Shown one piece after another: positions 23,164 to 31,115 of a stretch of 32,628 bases of DNA. The stretch comes from Bacilli bacterium. GTDB taxonomy: Bacteria; Bacillota_I; Bacilli_A; RF39; UBA660. The DNA lies in NCBI GenBank assembly GCA_017542465.1, contig JAFXXB010000031.1:1-32628 (forward strand), written 5' to 3'. Made by a program: the position numbers and the translations under genes. Positions within the stretch are counted from its first letter, which is position 1; every line of letters begins with the position of its first letter. The notes beneath the pieces were generated by a model, which was not told the origin of the DNA, searched no databases, and saw nothing but the letters and a program-made list of their open reading frames with translations.

Positions 23164-23901
23164 TTTACTTTGATAATTATATATATATTTTAACAAAAAT
23201 TTACGAGGTGCTATTCTTGAGAAAAATACTCCTAGTTTCATAATAAATGTTGGAACTATAATCATCTTTCCTTTAAACATGCCCTTAACAGCTTCTTTAG
23301 CTACAGTAGTTGCATCTACACCTTTAGTTGCAAATGTTCCACCTGCTACTTTATTAAAGTTTGTTTCAACAGGTCCAGGACATAAAGAAGAAATATGAAC
23401 ATTAGATTTCATTTCTTTTAATTCTTGATAAATAGCTTCATCTAATCTACATACATAATTTTTTGTTGCATAATAAGTTGATAAGTTAGGACCAGCTAAG
23501 AATCCAGCAGACGATGCAACATTTAATATGTATCCTTTATCTTTCTTAATAAAATCTTTTAGATATAATTTAGTTAATATATGTACTGCTTTAATATTAA
23601 CATCTATCATATTTAATTCTTTATCTAAATCAGTTTCATTAAATAATCCAAATAAACCAAAGCCTGCATTGTTAACTAAGATATCTATATCTTTATTATC
23701 ATTATATAACTTCTCTAAACTCTTAATATCTGATACATCACATACATAATAATCTACATTAACACTCTTAATATCTTCACTTATTTCTTTTAATTTTTTT
23801 TCATCTCTTGCAACTAGTACAAGATCTATTCCTTTATTTGCAAGTTCTTTAGCTATAGCTAATCCTATGCCTGAAGAACCACCTGTTATTAATGCTTTCA
23901 T
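23149..23901 (-). CDS. Short-chain dehydrogenase/reductase (DltE-type)
   Basis: 250 aa. TGGSSGIGLAIA at the N-terminus binds NAD(P), NNAGFGLFG is present, the catalytic motif is YYATKNYV with Tyr and Lys, and the Ser before it lies in NVASSAG. The C-terminal part (about 200-250) is hydrophobic and basic (MKLGVFFSRIAPRKFLLKYIYNYQSKK), so it may lie against the membrane. It matches the uncharacterised DltE-like SDR subgroup. The ATG overlaps the previous gene's stop by four bases (ATGA). Substrate unknown. Confidence 0.88.
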   Translation of the reverse strand: MKALITGGSSGIGLAIAKELANKGIDLVLVARDEKKLKEISEDIKSVNVDYYVCDVSDIKSLEKLYNDNKDIDILVNNAGFGLFGLFNETDLDKELNMIDVNIKAVHILTKLYLKDFIKKDKGYILNVASSAGFLAGPNLSTYYATKNYVCRLDEAIYQELKEMKSNVHISSLCPGPVETNFNKVAGGTFATKGVDATTVAKEAVKGMFKGKMIIVPTFIMKLGVFFSRIAPRKFLLKYIYNYQSKKMSK

Positions 23902-24434
23902 TTATTACCTCCAAATATAGATAATACTTTACTTACTACAAGTATTATATTATCTGCATTTTTAATTGCTACAAGTTTAAATATAGCTTTACCACCCACA
24001 GTAAATGATGATATTAAAGCTGCAAGTACAACACTTATAACTGAATTAGGCCATCCAGTTACTTGATATATATTAATAGTTAATATAGCACCTATAGAAC
24101 CAGATATAATACCACATACATCTCCAACTATATCATTACATATTGATGATATTTGATTAGAGTTCTTAATCATATATATACCTTGTTTAGCTCCTTTAAT
24201 TTTTTTACTACTTAAAGCATGAAATGTTGATTCTTTTCCACTTATAGCAGCAGTACCAATTAAATCAAATATAATACCAATTGATATTACTAAGAATAAA
24301 ACTATAGATAATATTATTATTGATAATAACCCTGTATTAAATTGTACTGATATAACATTTGATATAGTACTAAATATAATTGATAGAATAAATGTTAATA
24401 TAAATACGATAAATATCCATCTTCCTGCTTTCAT
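23898..24434 (-). CDS. Small integral membrane protein, CorB-like by pattern
   Basis: 178 aa. Four hydrophobic segments (about 5-27, 35-62, 105-125, 128-150) surround a polar central stretch: FDLIGTAAISGKESTFHALSSKKIKGAKQGIY, then KNSNQISSICNDIVGDVCGI. I associate this central pattern with a Firmicute family labelled Mg2+/Co2+ transporter CorB-like without experimental support; no CBS domain is present. GGTGATAAT precedes the ATG. Coupled to the SDR downstream by a four-base overlap. Transport role uncertain. Confidence 0.6.
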   Translation of the reverse strand: MKAGRWIFIVFILTFILSIIFSTISNVISVQFNTGLLSIIILSIVLFLVISIGIIFDLIGTAAISGKESTFHALSSKKIKGAKQGIYMIKNSNQISSICNDIVGDVCGIISGSIGAILTINIYQVTGWPNSVISVVLAALISSFTVGGKAIFKLVAIKNADNIILVVSKVLSIFGGNK

Positions 24435-24478
24435 ATTATCACCTTATATAAATTATAACATATATTATTTTATGGCAT

Positions 24479-24512
24479 AAAAAAACTTTATCGCTCTTTT
24501 CCCCGATAAAGT
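24479..24512 (-). terminator. Strong intrinsic terminator of the candidate RNA gene
   Basis: A 9-bp stem ACTTTATCG (24485-24493) pairs with CGATAAAGT (24504-24512), with T7 on the minus strand (24479-24485). Confidence 0.88.
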
Positions 24513-24982
24513 GTTTTTCTATGTATGGTATATCATAAATCAATTTTACGGCTTAGGTCGAGATGTGTTTCACTCCATCTCACTTAAGATTACTCTTAAG
24601 CACTTTCGTATTATGAGATAGAACTAGAATAATCTAGTTTCTCGATTGCCACTTAGTCCGCACCTTAATACTTATGACATATACACGCTAGAGGTTTTCC
24701 CTAACAATAGTGACTATCCTTATATGCTTTTGCATCCATTATTTCATCTTACGAATCCCAAATGAACACTCACATCATGTATGTTATTATATTATTTCTA
24801 ATGTGACGGGGTTAAAGGAGTTTCTGTTCAGTTACATGCCATTGTAATTATCCTAAAACCTTAAATCATTTAATCACCCAGCCCTGGCAGACCAAGCAAA
24901 TAAATGAAGTGTCATATCTACAATTAGTGGATTTTTAGCCCCACCTTCAAATAGTATAATGACTAGCATAATGCACCACACA
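24479..24982 (-). ncRNA. Candidate large structured non-coding RNA (~500 nt)
   Basis: The stretch has no credible coding frame but has its own promoter (24988-25016) and terminator. Local hairpins on the minus strand include: GTGG/CCAC (24927-24944); AACTAG/CTAGTT (24622-24639) extended by GAGA/TCTC; the perfect 7-bp CTTAAGA/TCTTAAG with 4-base loop (24583-24600); GAGATG/CATCTC (24560-24581); ATGC/GCAT with 4-base loop (24724-24735); and TCACAT/ATGTGA (24770-24806). A long-range pairing GGGG..TAAA (24934-24942) with TTTA..CCCC (24808-24816) is possible. I found no tmRNA, RNase P, SRP or 6S signature, and no T-box or riboswitch core. Its size is like the large ornate RNAs of Firmicutes (OLE, ROOL, GOLLD), but I cannot match any of them. 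Confidence 0.65.
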
Positions 24983-24987
24983 AGATA

Positions 24988-25016
24988 ATTATATCAAAAA
25001 AAGTGATTTTTTGCAA
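24988..25016 (-). promoter_or_regulatory. Promoter of the candidate RNA gene
   Basis: Minus strand TTGCAA (25011-25016), exact 17-base spacer, perfect TATAAT (24988-24993). The -35 and spacer lie inside the terminator hairpin of the upstream pyrophosphatase gene. Confidence 0.85.
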
Positions 25017-25023
25017 ATCACTT
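24996..25023 (-). terminator. Intrinsic terminator of the pyrophosphatase gene
   Basis: A 9-bp stem AAGTGATTT (25001-25009) pairs with AAATCACTT (25015-25023), T7 on the minus strand. It overlaps the promoter of the downstream RNA gene. Confidence 0.85.
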
Positions 25024-25032
25024 TCATAGTTT

Positions 25033-26652
25033 TTAGTTACCTAAAACATCCATAATAATAGGTATTATTTGTTGTTTTCTAGATACAATATTTTCTAATT
25101 TATAGCCTTGTTCTAATTCATCTATACCATAAGCTATTTCAAGTATATTTTTAGAATTATCTGAATATATTATATATGATGTATTAGATATAAAATCAGT
25201 TACATATAATGCACATACATCATATCCATGTCTTTTAGATTCTTGATTAAGTTCATCTACTAGATCTTTAATAATAGGTTTATATATCTTAAAGTCTGTA
25301 GTAAAAACTTGAGATACACTAAACTTATGATCACCTATAGAATATTCTTTATTATCTTTAAATATAATATCTTCAGGTTTTAATCCTTTAATAGATACAC
25401 CTGATTCTAATAACTCTAATCCATATGTTTTATAATCAACACCAGCTATACGAGATAATATCTCAACTACCTTCTTATCTTCATCTGTTGTTGTTGGACT
25501 ACTAAATCCTAAGGTATCAGATAAAATACCTGATAACATAATACCTGCTATATCTTTAGGTATTGTTATATTATTCTCTTTATACATATGATAGATAATA
25601 GTATTAGTTGCTCCAACAGTCATGGTTCTAATACTTATAGGTTTAGATGTAACTATATCACCTAAGTTATGATGATCCACTATTTCAAGTATCTCAGCTT
25701 CATTTAAACCATCTACAGCTTGACTCACTTGATTATGATCAACTAGTATTACTTTCTTTCTATTAACCTTCTTAATATCCATTGTTCTTAACATACCTAA
25801 ACAAACATCTTCATTATTAATAATTGGATAGTTAGTATGTTTTAACTTACTTATTTTATCTTCGACATCAGTTATATAATCATTATTATTAAATGTTATA
25901 CATGTCTCAGGTCTTTGAATAGACTTGATTGGATTACATAAGCATAAAACACGTGCAACTTTAAATGATGATTTAGATGATGTAATAACATTAACTTTCT
26001 TCTCTTTAGCTTTACTTAATTGTTCATCACTTAATTCTACATTGTTAACAAGTATTATTAATTTAACACCTTGTTTAATTGCATGTTCTATTACTTGTTT
26101 TCTATTACCTACTATAACTATTGAATTATTATCAAGATTCATATCCTTAATTAATGTAGCATCATCAAATGTTGATACACATGTTGTACCACATATATTA
26201 TCATCAACCTTATAATACTTTTTAGCAGCAAGTACTTCTACTAGATTCTTAAAAGATGTATCTAGTGTTAATGAATTATTATTTATCATATCAGATGCTA
26301 TCTCTTTTAAAGATACATATCCTTTAAACTTTTTATCTTTATCAACTAAAGGAATACCTGTTATACCATTTTCATGCATAAAGTTAAATGCATCAATGAT
26401 AGGAGCATCCTCACTTATTATAAAATCTTTATTATAATTAATATCTTTTACTTGTAATTTAACATCATTTAGATAAAGAGGTACTTTTATTTTAAACTTA
26501 TTTAAAGCATATAATGTTTCAGCATTAACATTACCTAATACTCTAGGTTCTGCATTTATGCCTAACTTATATTTAAGATAAGATAAACTAATACTACTTG
26601 TTACTGTATCTGTATCAGGGTTCTTATGTCCAACAACATATATCTTATCCAT
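25033..26652 (-). CDS. Manganese-dependent inorganic pyrophosphatase with CBS and DRTGG domains
   Basis: 539 aa. DHH-family motifs: VGHKNPDTDT (His9, Asp13, Asp15) at the N-terminus, VDHNQ and VDHHN (326-328) in the middle, then the C-terminal DHHA2 domain with SRKQQ. Inserted between the metal motifs are a CBS repeat (about 70-125), a DRTGG-type region (about 155-240) and a second CBS (about 245-298). This is the layout of the nucleotide-regulated CBS-pyrophosphatases of Clostridia and relatives, where AMP/ADP inhibit and diadenosine polyphosphates activate. It hydrolyses pyrophosphate to phosphate. GAAAGGAGG precedes the ATG. It lies 35 bases after the membrane gene upstream. Confidence 0.94.
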   Translation of the reverse strand: MDKIYVVGHKNPDTDTVTSSISLSYLKYKLGINAEPRVLGNVNAETLYALNKFKIKVPLYLNDVKLQVKDINYNKDFIISEDAPIIDAFNFMHENGITGIPLVDKDKKFKGYVSLKEIASDMINNNSLTLDTSFKNLVEVLAAKKYYKVDDNICGTTCVSTFDDATLIKDMNLDNNSIVIVGNRKQVIEHAIKQGVKLIILVNNVELSDEQLSKAKEKKVNVITSSKSSFKVARVLCLCNPIKSIQRPETCITFNNNDYITDVEDKISKLKHTNYPIINNEDVCLGMLRTMDIKKVNRKKVILVDHNQVSQAVDGLNEAEILEIVDHHNLGDIVTSKPISIRTMTVGATNTIIYHMYKENNITIPKDIAGIMLSGILSDTLGFSSPTTTDEDKKVVEILSRIAGVDYKTYGLELLESGVSIKGLKPEDIIFKDNKEYSIGDHKFSVSQVFTTDFKIYKPIIKDLVDELNQESKRHGYDVCALYVTDFISNTSYIIYSDNSKNILEIAYGIDELEQGYKLENIVSRKQQIIPIIMDVLGN

Positions 26653-26674
26653 ATAAATACCTCCTTTCTATTCA

Positions 26675-26703
26675 AATAATAAGAAACTACTTTTTAGTAG
26701 TTT
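26675..26703 (-). terminator. Weak terminator or attenuator before the pyrophosphatase gene
   Basis: AAACTACT (26684-26691) pairs with AGTAGTTT (26696-26703), loop of four. The codons K-T-T-K-K-TAG of the upstream gene form the whole hairpin. The following T tract is interrupted, so some read-through into the pyrophosphatase gene is likely. Confidence 0.55.
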
Positions 26704-27448
26704 TCTTAACTGTTTTCTTAGTTGTAGTTTTCTTCTTTGTTTCTTTTTTAACTTTCTTTTCTTCTTGTTCTTTTACTATTGATTTTAACTTTTTAAGTTC
26801 AGCATCTCTCTTAATTGATTGAATCTTTAATTCATCTATATCAGCTTTATAGTTATTTAAATCTTTATCATATTTATTTAATTCTCTTTCAACATCTATA
26901 CCACGATTAAGTATAATTCTTAAAATAAACAATGACATAAAGATAATAATGCATCCATATCCAACATTAACATAATCATTAATATCAATCTTAAATGATA
27001 GATTCATAAGTAATACAATTATAGGAGTAGTAAATGTTGCTAGGAATGATACACCCATCATTTCATCTACTATTCTATTAGATTTCTTAGTAAATAAATC
27101 ACCTAAAGTAATACTCTTATATAATACTATTCCTCGATCAGCTAGTATGAATAACATTAATCTTGTTAAACTCTTAGCTATTCCATATCCTATTAAAGTA
27201 ACAATTAGATTACCCATTCCATGAGTCATCATTATTTCATTTACTTGTTCACTAGAAACATTAATAAATAATCCAGCCATTACATCTAATAATTCTCTTG
27301 GAACATTAACACCATATATAATTGCAAATACTATTAATGATAAAGTAAAACCTATACTTATAACCATCAATAATAGAATTAGCCATTTTAATATATTCAA
27401 TAAAACATTACCAAATAAATATGCATTTTTAATATCTTTGTCGTTCAC
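26687..27448 (-). CDS. Four-helix membrane protein with coiled coil and Lys/Thr tail
   Basis: 253 aa, GTG start (27446-27448) after AGGGTG at seven-base spacing. Four hydrophobic segments (about 15-45, 78-105, 130-152, 160-180) include a GYGIAKSLTRLMLF stretch. Then comes a coiled coil (about 185-230) and a tail of only Lys and Thr (KKTTTKKTVKKTTKK). The basic tail could contact nucleic acid or acidic lipids on the cytoplasmic side. No recognised family. It is co-oriented with, and 34 bases upstream of, the pyrophosphatase gene, and divergent from the wall hydrolase gene. Confidence 0.7.
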   Translation of the reverse strand: MNDKDIKNAYLFGNVLLNILKWLILLLMVISIGFTLSLIVFAIIYGVNVPRELLDVMAGLFINVSSEQVNEIMMTHGMGNLIVTLIGYGIAKSLTRLMLFILADRGIVLYKSITLGDLFTKKSNRIVDEMMGVSFLATFTTPIIVLLMNLSFKIDINDYVNVGYGCIIIFMSLFILRIILNRGIDVERELNKYDKDLNNYKADIDELKIQSIKRDAELKKLKSIVKEQEEKKVKKETKKKTTTKKTVKKTTKK

Positions 27449-27552
27449 ATCAGCACACCCTATTCTATATATAATAATAACATATATAAGTATTATTTAA
27501 AACCCTTTATAAATTATTAAAATAATAATATAATTATAATAGGTGAAAGAGT

Positions 27553-28929
27553 ATGGGAAGAAGAAGGAAACTAAAATTAAAGAAAACCGTTAAACTATTC
27601 TTTTTCTTATTTATCGTATTCTGTGTATTATCTTTAGCAGTATACATGAGTATTAAATCAAAAGTAATTACTGCATTGATATATGAAGATAGTATTAAGA
27701 TAGCTATAGATAAAGTAATGGATGAAAACAATCTTCATACAGTCACTGTTACATATGAAGATGATGATACAGTTAAATGCTCTATAGATGATAAGGAATA
27801 TATAGATATACAAGATTGTACTTTTAAATTAGCTGAAGGTACACATAAGATATATATTAAAAATAATGCAATAAAAGGATCAAAAGAATTTGAAGTAAAA
27901 AATGAAGTAATTGGTACATTCTCATCTCCACTTGATAATGTAGAAGCTTATTATTTAGCTCTAGGCGGAAACAAAAAAATAGAATTCACTTTTGATTATC
28001 CAGATAACTTTGATAAAACAGTAAATTATAAAGTAGATGATGAATCAATCATATCTTTAAATGGAAATACTATGAAAGGTCTTAAGGTAGGAGAAACAAA
28101 TATAACAGCTACATTAAGAGATGGTAATAGTAAAACATATAAAGTAATAGTTACTGATCTTATACAACCTGCTACATACAATAATAATAAACCATATTTA
28201 CCTTGTGGAGTTTATACAGAAGAACAAGCGCATACTCTTGATAAAATATTAGAGTCACGTGTTAAAGAAGCTGGTGAAGGAACTCGTGGTGGAACAATAG
28301 CTGCTGCTAGATTCTTAACATTAGAATTTAAATATATGATTAGATATTTTAATGAAAATGGTAGATTAGTAACTCATAATAGAAGACCTTATGTTGATGC
28401 AGAAGGAAGATATTATCATAAAGGATTATATCTATCCAAAGATAAGTTTAATGATTTATATAAGAAATCTAATGGACAACCTGCAACTAAACAAGGACCT
28501 GCAATATGGGGATGTAACTTATATGATGAATTTATAAGCAGACAAAATCAAAATGGATTAACATGTTCTGGATTTGTATCATGGGCAATGTATAATGGTG
28601 GTTTTGATGTAGGTGATGTTGGATCTGGTGAACACTCAGACCTTGATGGTGAAATGTCTGACCTAGGTCCATGGCATAACTTAACTACATCATATATGAA
28701 AGGTAACACTTATAAAGTAGGAGACTTTATAGGAAGAGATGGACATGCCGCACTTATAATAGGTATTGATGAAAAGAATATATATACAGCTGAATCATTA
28801 CCTCCTAAATTAATGGCTTATACATATGAAAGATATAATGGAATAGTTAATGATCCTAACCTTACATATGTAATTGAAATGGATGATATCTATCCTAATG
28901 GTCAAGGATGGTATACTGAAATGTGGTAA
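27553..28929 (+). CDS. Membrane-anchored NlpC/P60-like cysteine peptidase (cell-wall hydrolase)
   Basis: 458 aa. A basic N-terminus and one membrane helix (about 15-35) lead to an extracellular region with Ig-like (BIG2-type) beta strands (about 125-195; DDESIISLNGNTMKGLKVGETNITATL is typical). The C-terminal catalytic domain (about 320-430) contains LTCSGFVSWAM (Cys338) and GRDGHAALIIGID (His398), the Cys-His arrangement of NlpC/P60/CHAP-type peptidases. Expected to cut peptidoglycan peptides. AGGTGAAAG precedes the ATG. It shares a bidirectional terminator with the next gene. A growth or division wall hydrolase is a reasonable inference. Confidence 0.85.
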   Translation: MGRRRKLKLKKTVKLFFFLFIVFCVLSLAVYMSIKSKVITALIYEDSIKIAIDKVMDENNLHTVTVTYEDDDTVKCSIDDKEYIDIQDCTFKLAEGTHKIYIKNNAIKGSKEFEVKNEVIGTFSSPLDNVEAYYLALGGNKKIEFTFDYPDNFDKTVNYKVDDESIISLNGNTMKGLKVGETNITATLRDGNSKTYKVIVTDLIQPATYNNNKPYLPCGVYTEEQAHTLDKILESRVKEAGEGTRGGTIAAARFLTLEFKYMIRYFNENGRLVTHNRRPYVDAEGRYYHKGLYLSKDKFNDLYKKSNGQPATKQGPAIWGCNLYDEFISRQNQNGLTCSGFVSWAMYNGGFDVGDVGSGEHSDLDGEMSDLGPWHNLTTSYMKGNTYKVGDFIGRDGHAALIIGIDEKNIYTAESLPPKLMAYTYERYNGIVNDPNLTYVIEMDDIYPNGQGWYTEMW

Positions 28930-28930
28930 T

Positions 28931-28963
28931 AAAAAAATACTTCTATTTAGAAGTATTTTTATT
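28931..28963. terminator. Bidirectional terminator
   Basis: AAATACTTCT (28935-28944) pairs with AGAAGTATTT (28949-28958), loop of four, A/T runs on both sides. It directly follows both convergent stop codons. Confidence 0.88.
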
Positions 28964-29525
28964 TTGCTTTTAATTTATTAATTATTTTATCTTTATCTTG
29001 AATAAACTCTGCTACTTTACCTTTCTTAAATACTATTAAAGTATTTGTAGTAAATGTTACATCTGATGCTTTACTAGGTTTAGTATTGGCAGTTCCTTTT
29101 TTATTATAATAATTTTTATTTTGTGCATTAGCTAAATCTAATGTATATAGTTTAATCTTATCATTTGAATATGATCTAGATACACTATAAATGTATGAAC
29201 CATCAACTTCATCATTTGAATCATATGCTAATACATAATATGTATCTTTAGATATATTAAACATAGTATCTACAGTAACCTTAGTTGAATCGTAAATTGG
29301 TTCAGTTGTAACTGCAGTAGTTGTTGTTTTTTCATTCATATCTTTTGTAACATATTTACCATTTACAAAATATAATAATACAAATAAACCAATTACTACT
29401 ATTAGTATAACTATAAATGAAATAATCTTAACTGTATCTTCATTTATAGATTTATTCTTTTTTAATTCTTCAGTATAAAACTTAATTGGTTCATTTTCAT
29501 TTGTTGTCTTGTTATTCTTCTTCAT
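28959..29525 (-). CDS. Membrane-anchored extracytoplasmic protein, unknown
   Basis: 188 aa from the ATG at 29523-29525 (AGGTGATTAAA before it). A charged cytoplasmic head (about 1-32) leads to one helix (about 33-55), then a short Thr linker (EKTTTTAVTTEP) and a soluble domain with SDNDEVDGSYIYSV-like strands. The plan (helix, Thr linker, outer domain) is like that of the protein at 22-837. The C-terminal KAK-stop abuts the terminator. It lies 30 bases downstream of the small coiled-coil gene. Function unknown. Confidence 0.7.
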   Translation of the reverse strand: MKKNNKTTNENEPIKFYTEELKKNKSINEDTVKIISFIVILIVVIGLFVLLYFVNGKYVTKDMNEKTTTTAVTTEPIYDSTKVTVDTMFNISKDTYYVLAYDSNDEVDGSYIYSVSRSYSNDKIKLYTLDLANAQNKNYYNKKGTANTKPSKASDVTFTTNTLIVFKKGKVAEFIQDKDKIINKLKAK

Positions 29526-29555
29526 TTTAATCACCTATTACATTATACCATATAT

Positions 29556-29741
29556 TTAAGCTGTTACTTCACTTTTGTCATCTTTAGATGTTAATTCCTT
29601 ATTATCTTCTTCCATGATAATAAGTTTCTTTTCCATCTCTTGAATAGCTTCTTCGTTCCTTTTTATTTCTTCGTGTAATAATTCGTTGCGAGTTTCAAAC
29701 GCTGTTATTAACGAGCTAATGCTCTTAATGTCTTTCTCCAT
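29556..29741 (-). CDS. Small coiled-coil protein
   Basis: 61 aa. Nearly the whole sequence (about 5-50) is amphipathic helix (FETRNELLHEEIKRNEEAI then EMEKKLIIMEED), ending in a charged tail. AAGAGGTG precedes the ATG. No domain recognised. Local base use is a little richer in G and C than its neighbours (GTTGCG, ACGAGC), but the frame is well placed between two anchored-protein genes and probably forms an operon with the gene at 28959. Likely real; function unknown. Confidence 0.65.
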   Translation of the reverse strand: MEKDIKSISSLITAFETRNELLHEEIKRNEEAIQEMEKKLIIMEEDNKELTSKDDKSEVTA

Positions 29742-29813
29742 AACTACACCTCTTACAAGTTTTATATTATAAATAATCCTCCATAGAATATCAATAAGAA
29801 ATTATATTATTTA

Positions 29814-29842
29814 ATAAAAAAAGAATTAATTTCTTAATTCTT
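29814..29842 (-). terminator. Intrinsic terminator spanning a stop codon
   Basis: AAGAATTAA (29821-29829) pairs with TTAATTCTT (29834-29842), four-base loop, T7 on the minus strand. The codons K-N-stop of the gene above form the 5' arm. Confidence 0.75.
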
Positions 29843-30472
29843 CTCTACTACATATAGTTTGTTATCTACCTTAATAATATTTAAAGTAGCTTCTGTATCA
29901 TATCCTAAATCTTTTTCATAATCCCATTTAAGAACTATCTTATATCCATCATATGTTTTATCTTCAGATGTTATCTTATATTTTTCTTCTTTAGTAGATA
30001 CAACCTTAATAGATTTTACTTTAGGTAATTGTTGTTTTCTATTACCTTTTGAATTATCTTCTAGATATTTATATAATGTATCTTCAACATTAACTTTATA
30101 GTTTTCTAGGATAGGAGGATATACAACTTCAGATCCACCTACATCAAATTTATTTAACTTTGTACTCAATGTATATAAATCTATTATAAATAACTTAGAT
30201 ATAGATTCAGCATATTCTTTATAATTAATTCTATCAGATAATAAATTCTTCTTTAATACTTCATATTCTTCTTTATATAAAGATGAATCCATATCAGATA
30301 AAGTTATACCATATTCATCTATACTATTTAATATCTTAACTTCTTTAGTTGGTTCTTCTTTAGGTTTATTCTTATTAATATATATAATACCTATAACACC
30401 AGCTACAGCAAGTACAGCTATAATAATACCTATAAATAATCCTATTTTATTTCCTTTTGTATTCTTACTCAT
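29834..30472 (-). CDS. Membrane-anchored extracytoplasmic protein, unknown
   Basis: 212 aa. A short basic head and one helix (about 9-33) are followed by NKPKEEPTKE and a soluble domain rich in Lys, Tyr, Asp and Glu. The C-terminal part has a beta-strand pattern (YKIVLKWDYEKDLGYDTEATLNIIKVDNKLYVVEKN), like small NTF2-type or LysM-less extracellular modules in Firmicutes. No lipobox, no known motif. GAGGGTG precedes the ATG. Own terminator. Function unknown. Confidence 0.7.
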   Translation of the reverse strand: MSKNTKGNKIGLFIGIIIAVLAVAGVIGIIYINKNKPKEEPTKEVKILNSIDEYGITLSDMDSSLYKEEYEVLKKNLLSDRINYKEYAESISKLFIIDLYTLSTKLNKFDVGGSEVVYPPILENYKVNVEDTLYKYLEDNSKGNRKQQLPKVKSIKVVSTKEEKYKITSEDKTYDGYKIVLKWDYEKDLGYDTEATLNIIKVDNKLYVVEKN

Positions 30473-30528
30473 ATTAACACCCTCTTATAAATTATATAAC
30501 ATATAAACAATTATTTCTATTATTTTAC

Positions 30529-30557
30529 TTGATTATATTAAATTAATTTGATATATT
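30529..30557 (+). promoter_or_regulatory. Promoter of tRNA-Gly
   Basis: TTGATT (30529-30534), 17-base spacer, TATATT (30552-30557), 19 bases before the tRNA. Confidence 0.7.
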
Positions 30558-30576
30558 ATTAATGCATTCCAGTAAT

Positions 30577-30650
30577 GCAGGTGTGGTTCAACGGTAGAAT
30601 GCGACCTTGCCAAGGTTGAGACGTGGGTCCGACTCCCATCACTTGCTCCA
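30577..30650 (+). tRNA. tRNA-Gly (GCC)
   Basis: 74 nt including an encoded CCA. The acceptor stem GCAGGTG pairs with CACTTGC (one G-U); D loop GGTTCAACGGTAGA; anticodon loop CTTGCCAA with anticodon GCC; T arm GTGGGTCCGACTCCCAT in the normal position; discriminator T. It is a single tRNA gene followed at 30690 by a terminator. A serine recombinase lies about 600 bases downstream. Confidence 0.97.
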
Positions 30651-30689
30651 TTTGTAAAAATCGTCGGAACAACCGATGTTGAGATAAAG

Positions 30690-30717
30690 CTTAATTCGAG
30701 AGAATTAAGTTTTTTTG
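30690..30717 (+). terminator. Terminator after tRNA-Gly
   Basis: Perfect 8-bp stem CTTAATTC (30690-30697) with GAATTAAG (30702-30709), GAGA loop and T8 tract. Just before it, a second small hairpin is possible (CGTCGG/CCGATG). Confidence 0.9.
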
Positions 30718-30740
30718 TGTTTAAGAAAGGTTGTGATGAT

Positions 30741-31022
30741 ATGTTAAATATTATTAAAGAAAAACTTGATTTAAGCCCTGATTTAAAGAAAAAGATTAAT
30801 TGGGCTAAGAATTATACTTCTACTCCTATAAAGCTAGAGAAAGGTCATTTAATTAGATTAGAGCCTAGTAATCTTGCTTATGTAGATCCACACAAAGTAA
30901 TAATCAATAATTATACATTCTTGTTCTTCAATGGTGTTAATACTTTCTATGTTAATAATCTAAATGATAAACACAACTTATCTGAACTAGAAAAATACTT
31001 TAAACTAGCTAAATGCTCTTAA
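30741..31022 (+). CDS. Small unknown protein between tRNA-Gly and the recombinase
   Basis: 93 aa from the ATG at 30741, with AGAAAGG twelve bases before. The first half is Lys/Leu-rich (LSPDLKKKINWAKNY); the second has beta-like stretches (HKVIINNYTFLFFNGVNTFYVNNL) and ends in LAKCS. No membrane helix, no known domain. It lies just after the tRNA-Gly terminator and just before the recombinase transcription unit, so it may belong to the integrated element or to the host flank. Function unknown. Confidence 0.6.
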   Translation: MLNIIKEKLDLSPDLKKKINWAKNYTSTPIKLEKGHLIRLEPSNLAYVDPHKVIINNYTFLFFNGVNTFYVNNLNDKHNLSELEKYFKLAKCS

Positions 31023-31043
31023 TACTATTCCCTCAATAAGGAA

Positions 31044-31071
31044 TTGACAATTTCTTAAAAAGTGATATTAT
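31044..31071 (+). promoter_or_regulatory. Promoter of the recombinase leader
   Basis: Consensus TTGACA (31044-31049), 16-base spacer, TATTAT (31066-31071). Transcription would begin about seven bases further, close to an ATG at 31081. Confidence 0.75.
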
Positions 31072-31115
31072 AAATAACCAATGAAAGAGGTAACTCTAGA
31101 AATGGAGGTACATCT

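Noticed and set aside
24479-24982. RNase P RNA, tmRNA, SRP RNA or 6S RNA
   Set aside because: The RNase P core (GGAAAGTCC, then ACAGAA near the 3' end) is absent in the right order, there is no tRNA-like CCA end for tmRNA, and no GGTCAGGTCCGGAAGGAAGCAGCC-type SRP loop. A few similar short strings occur, but not as a consistent set.
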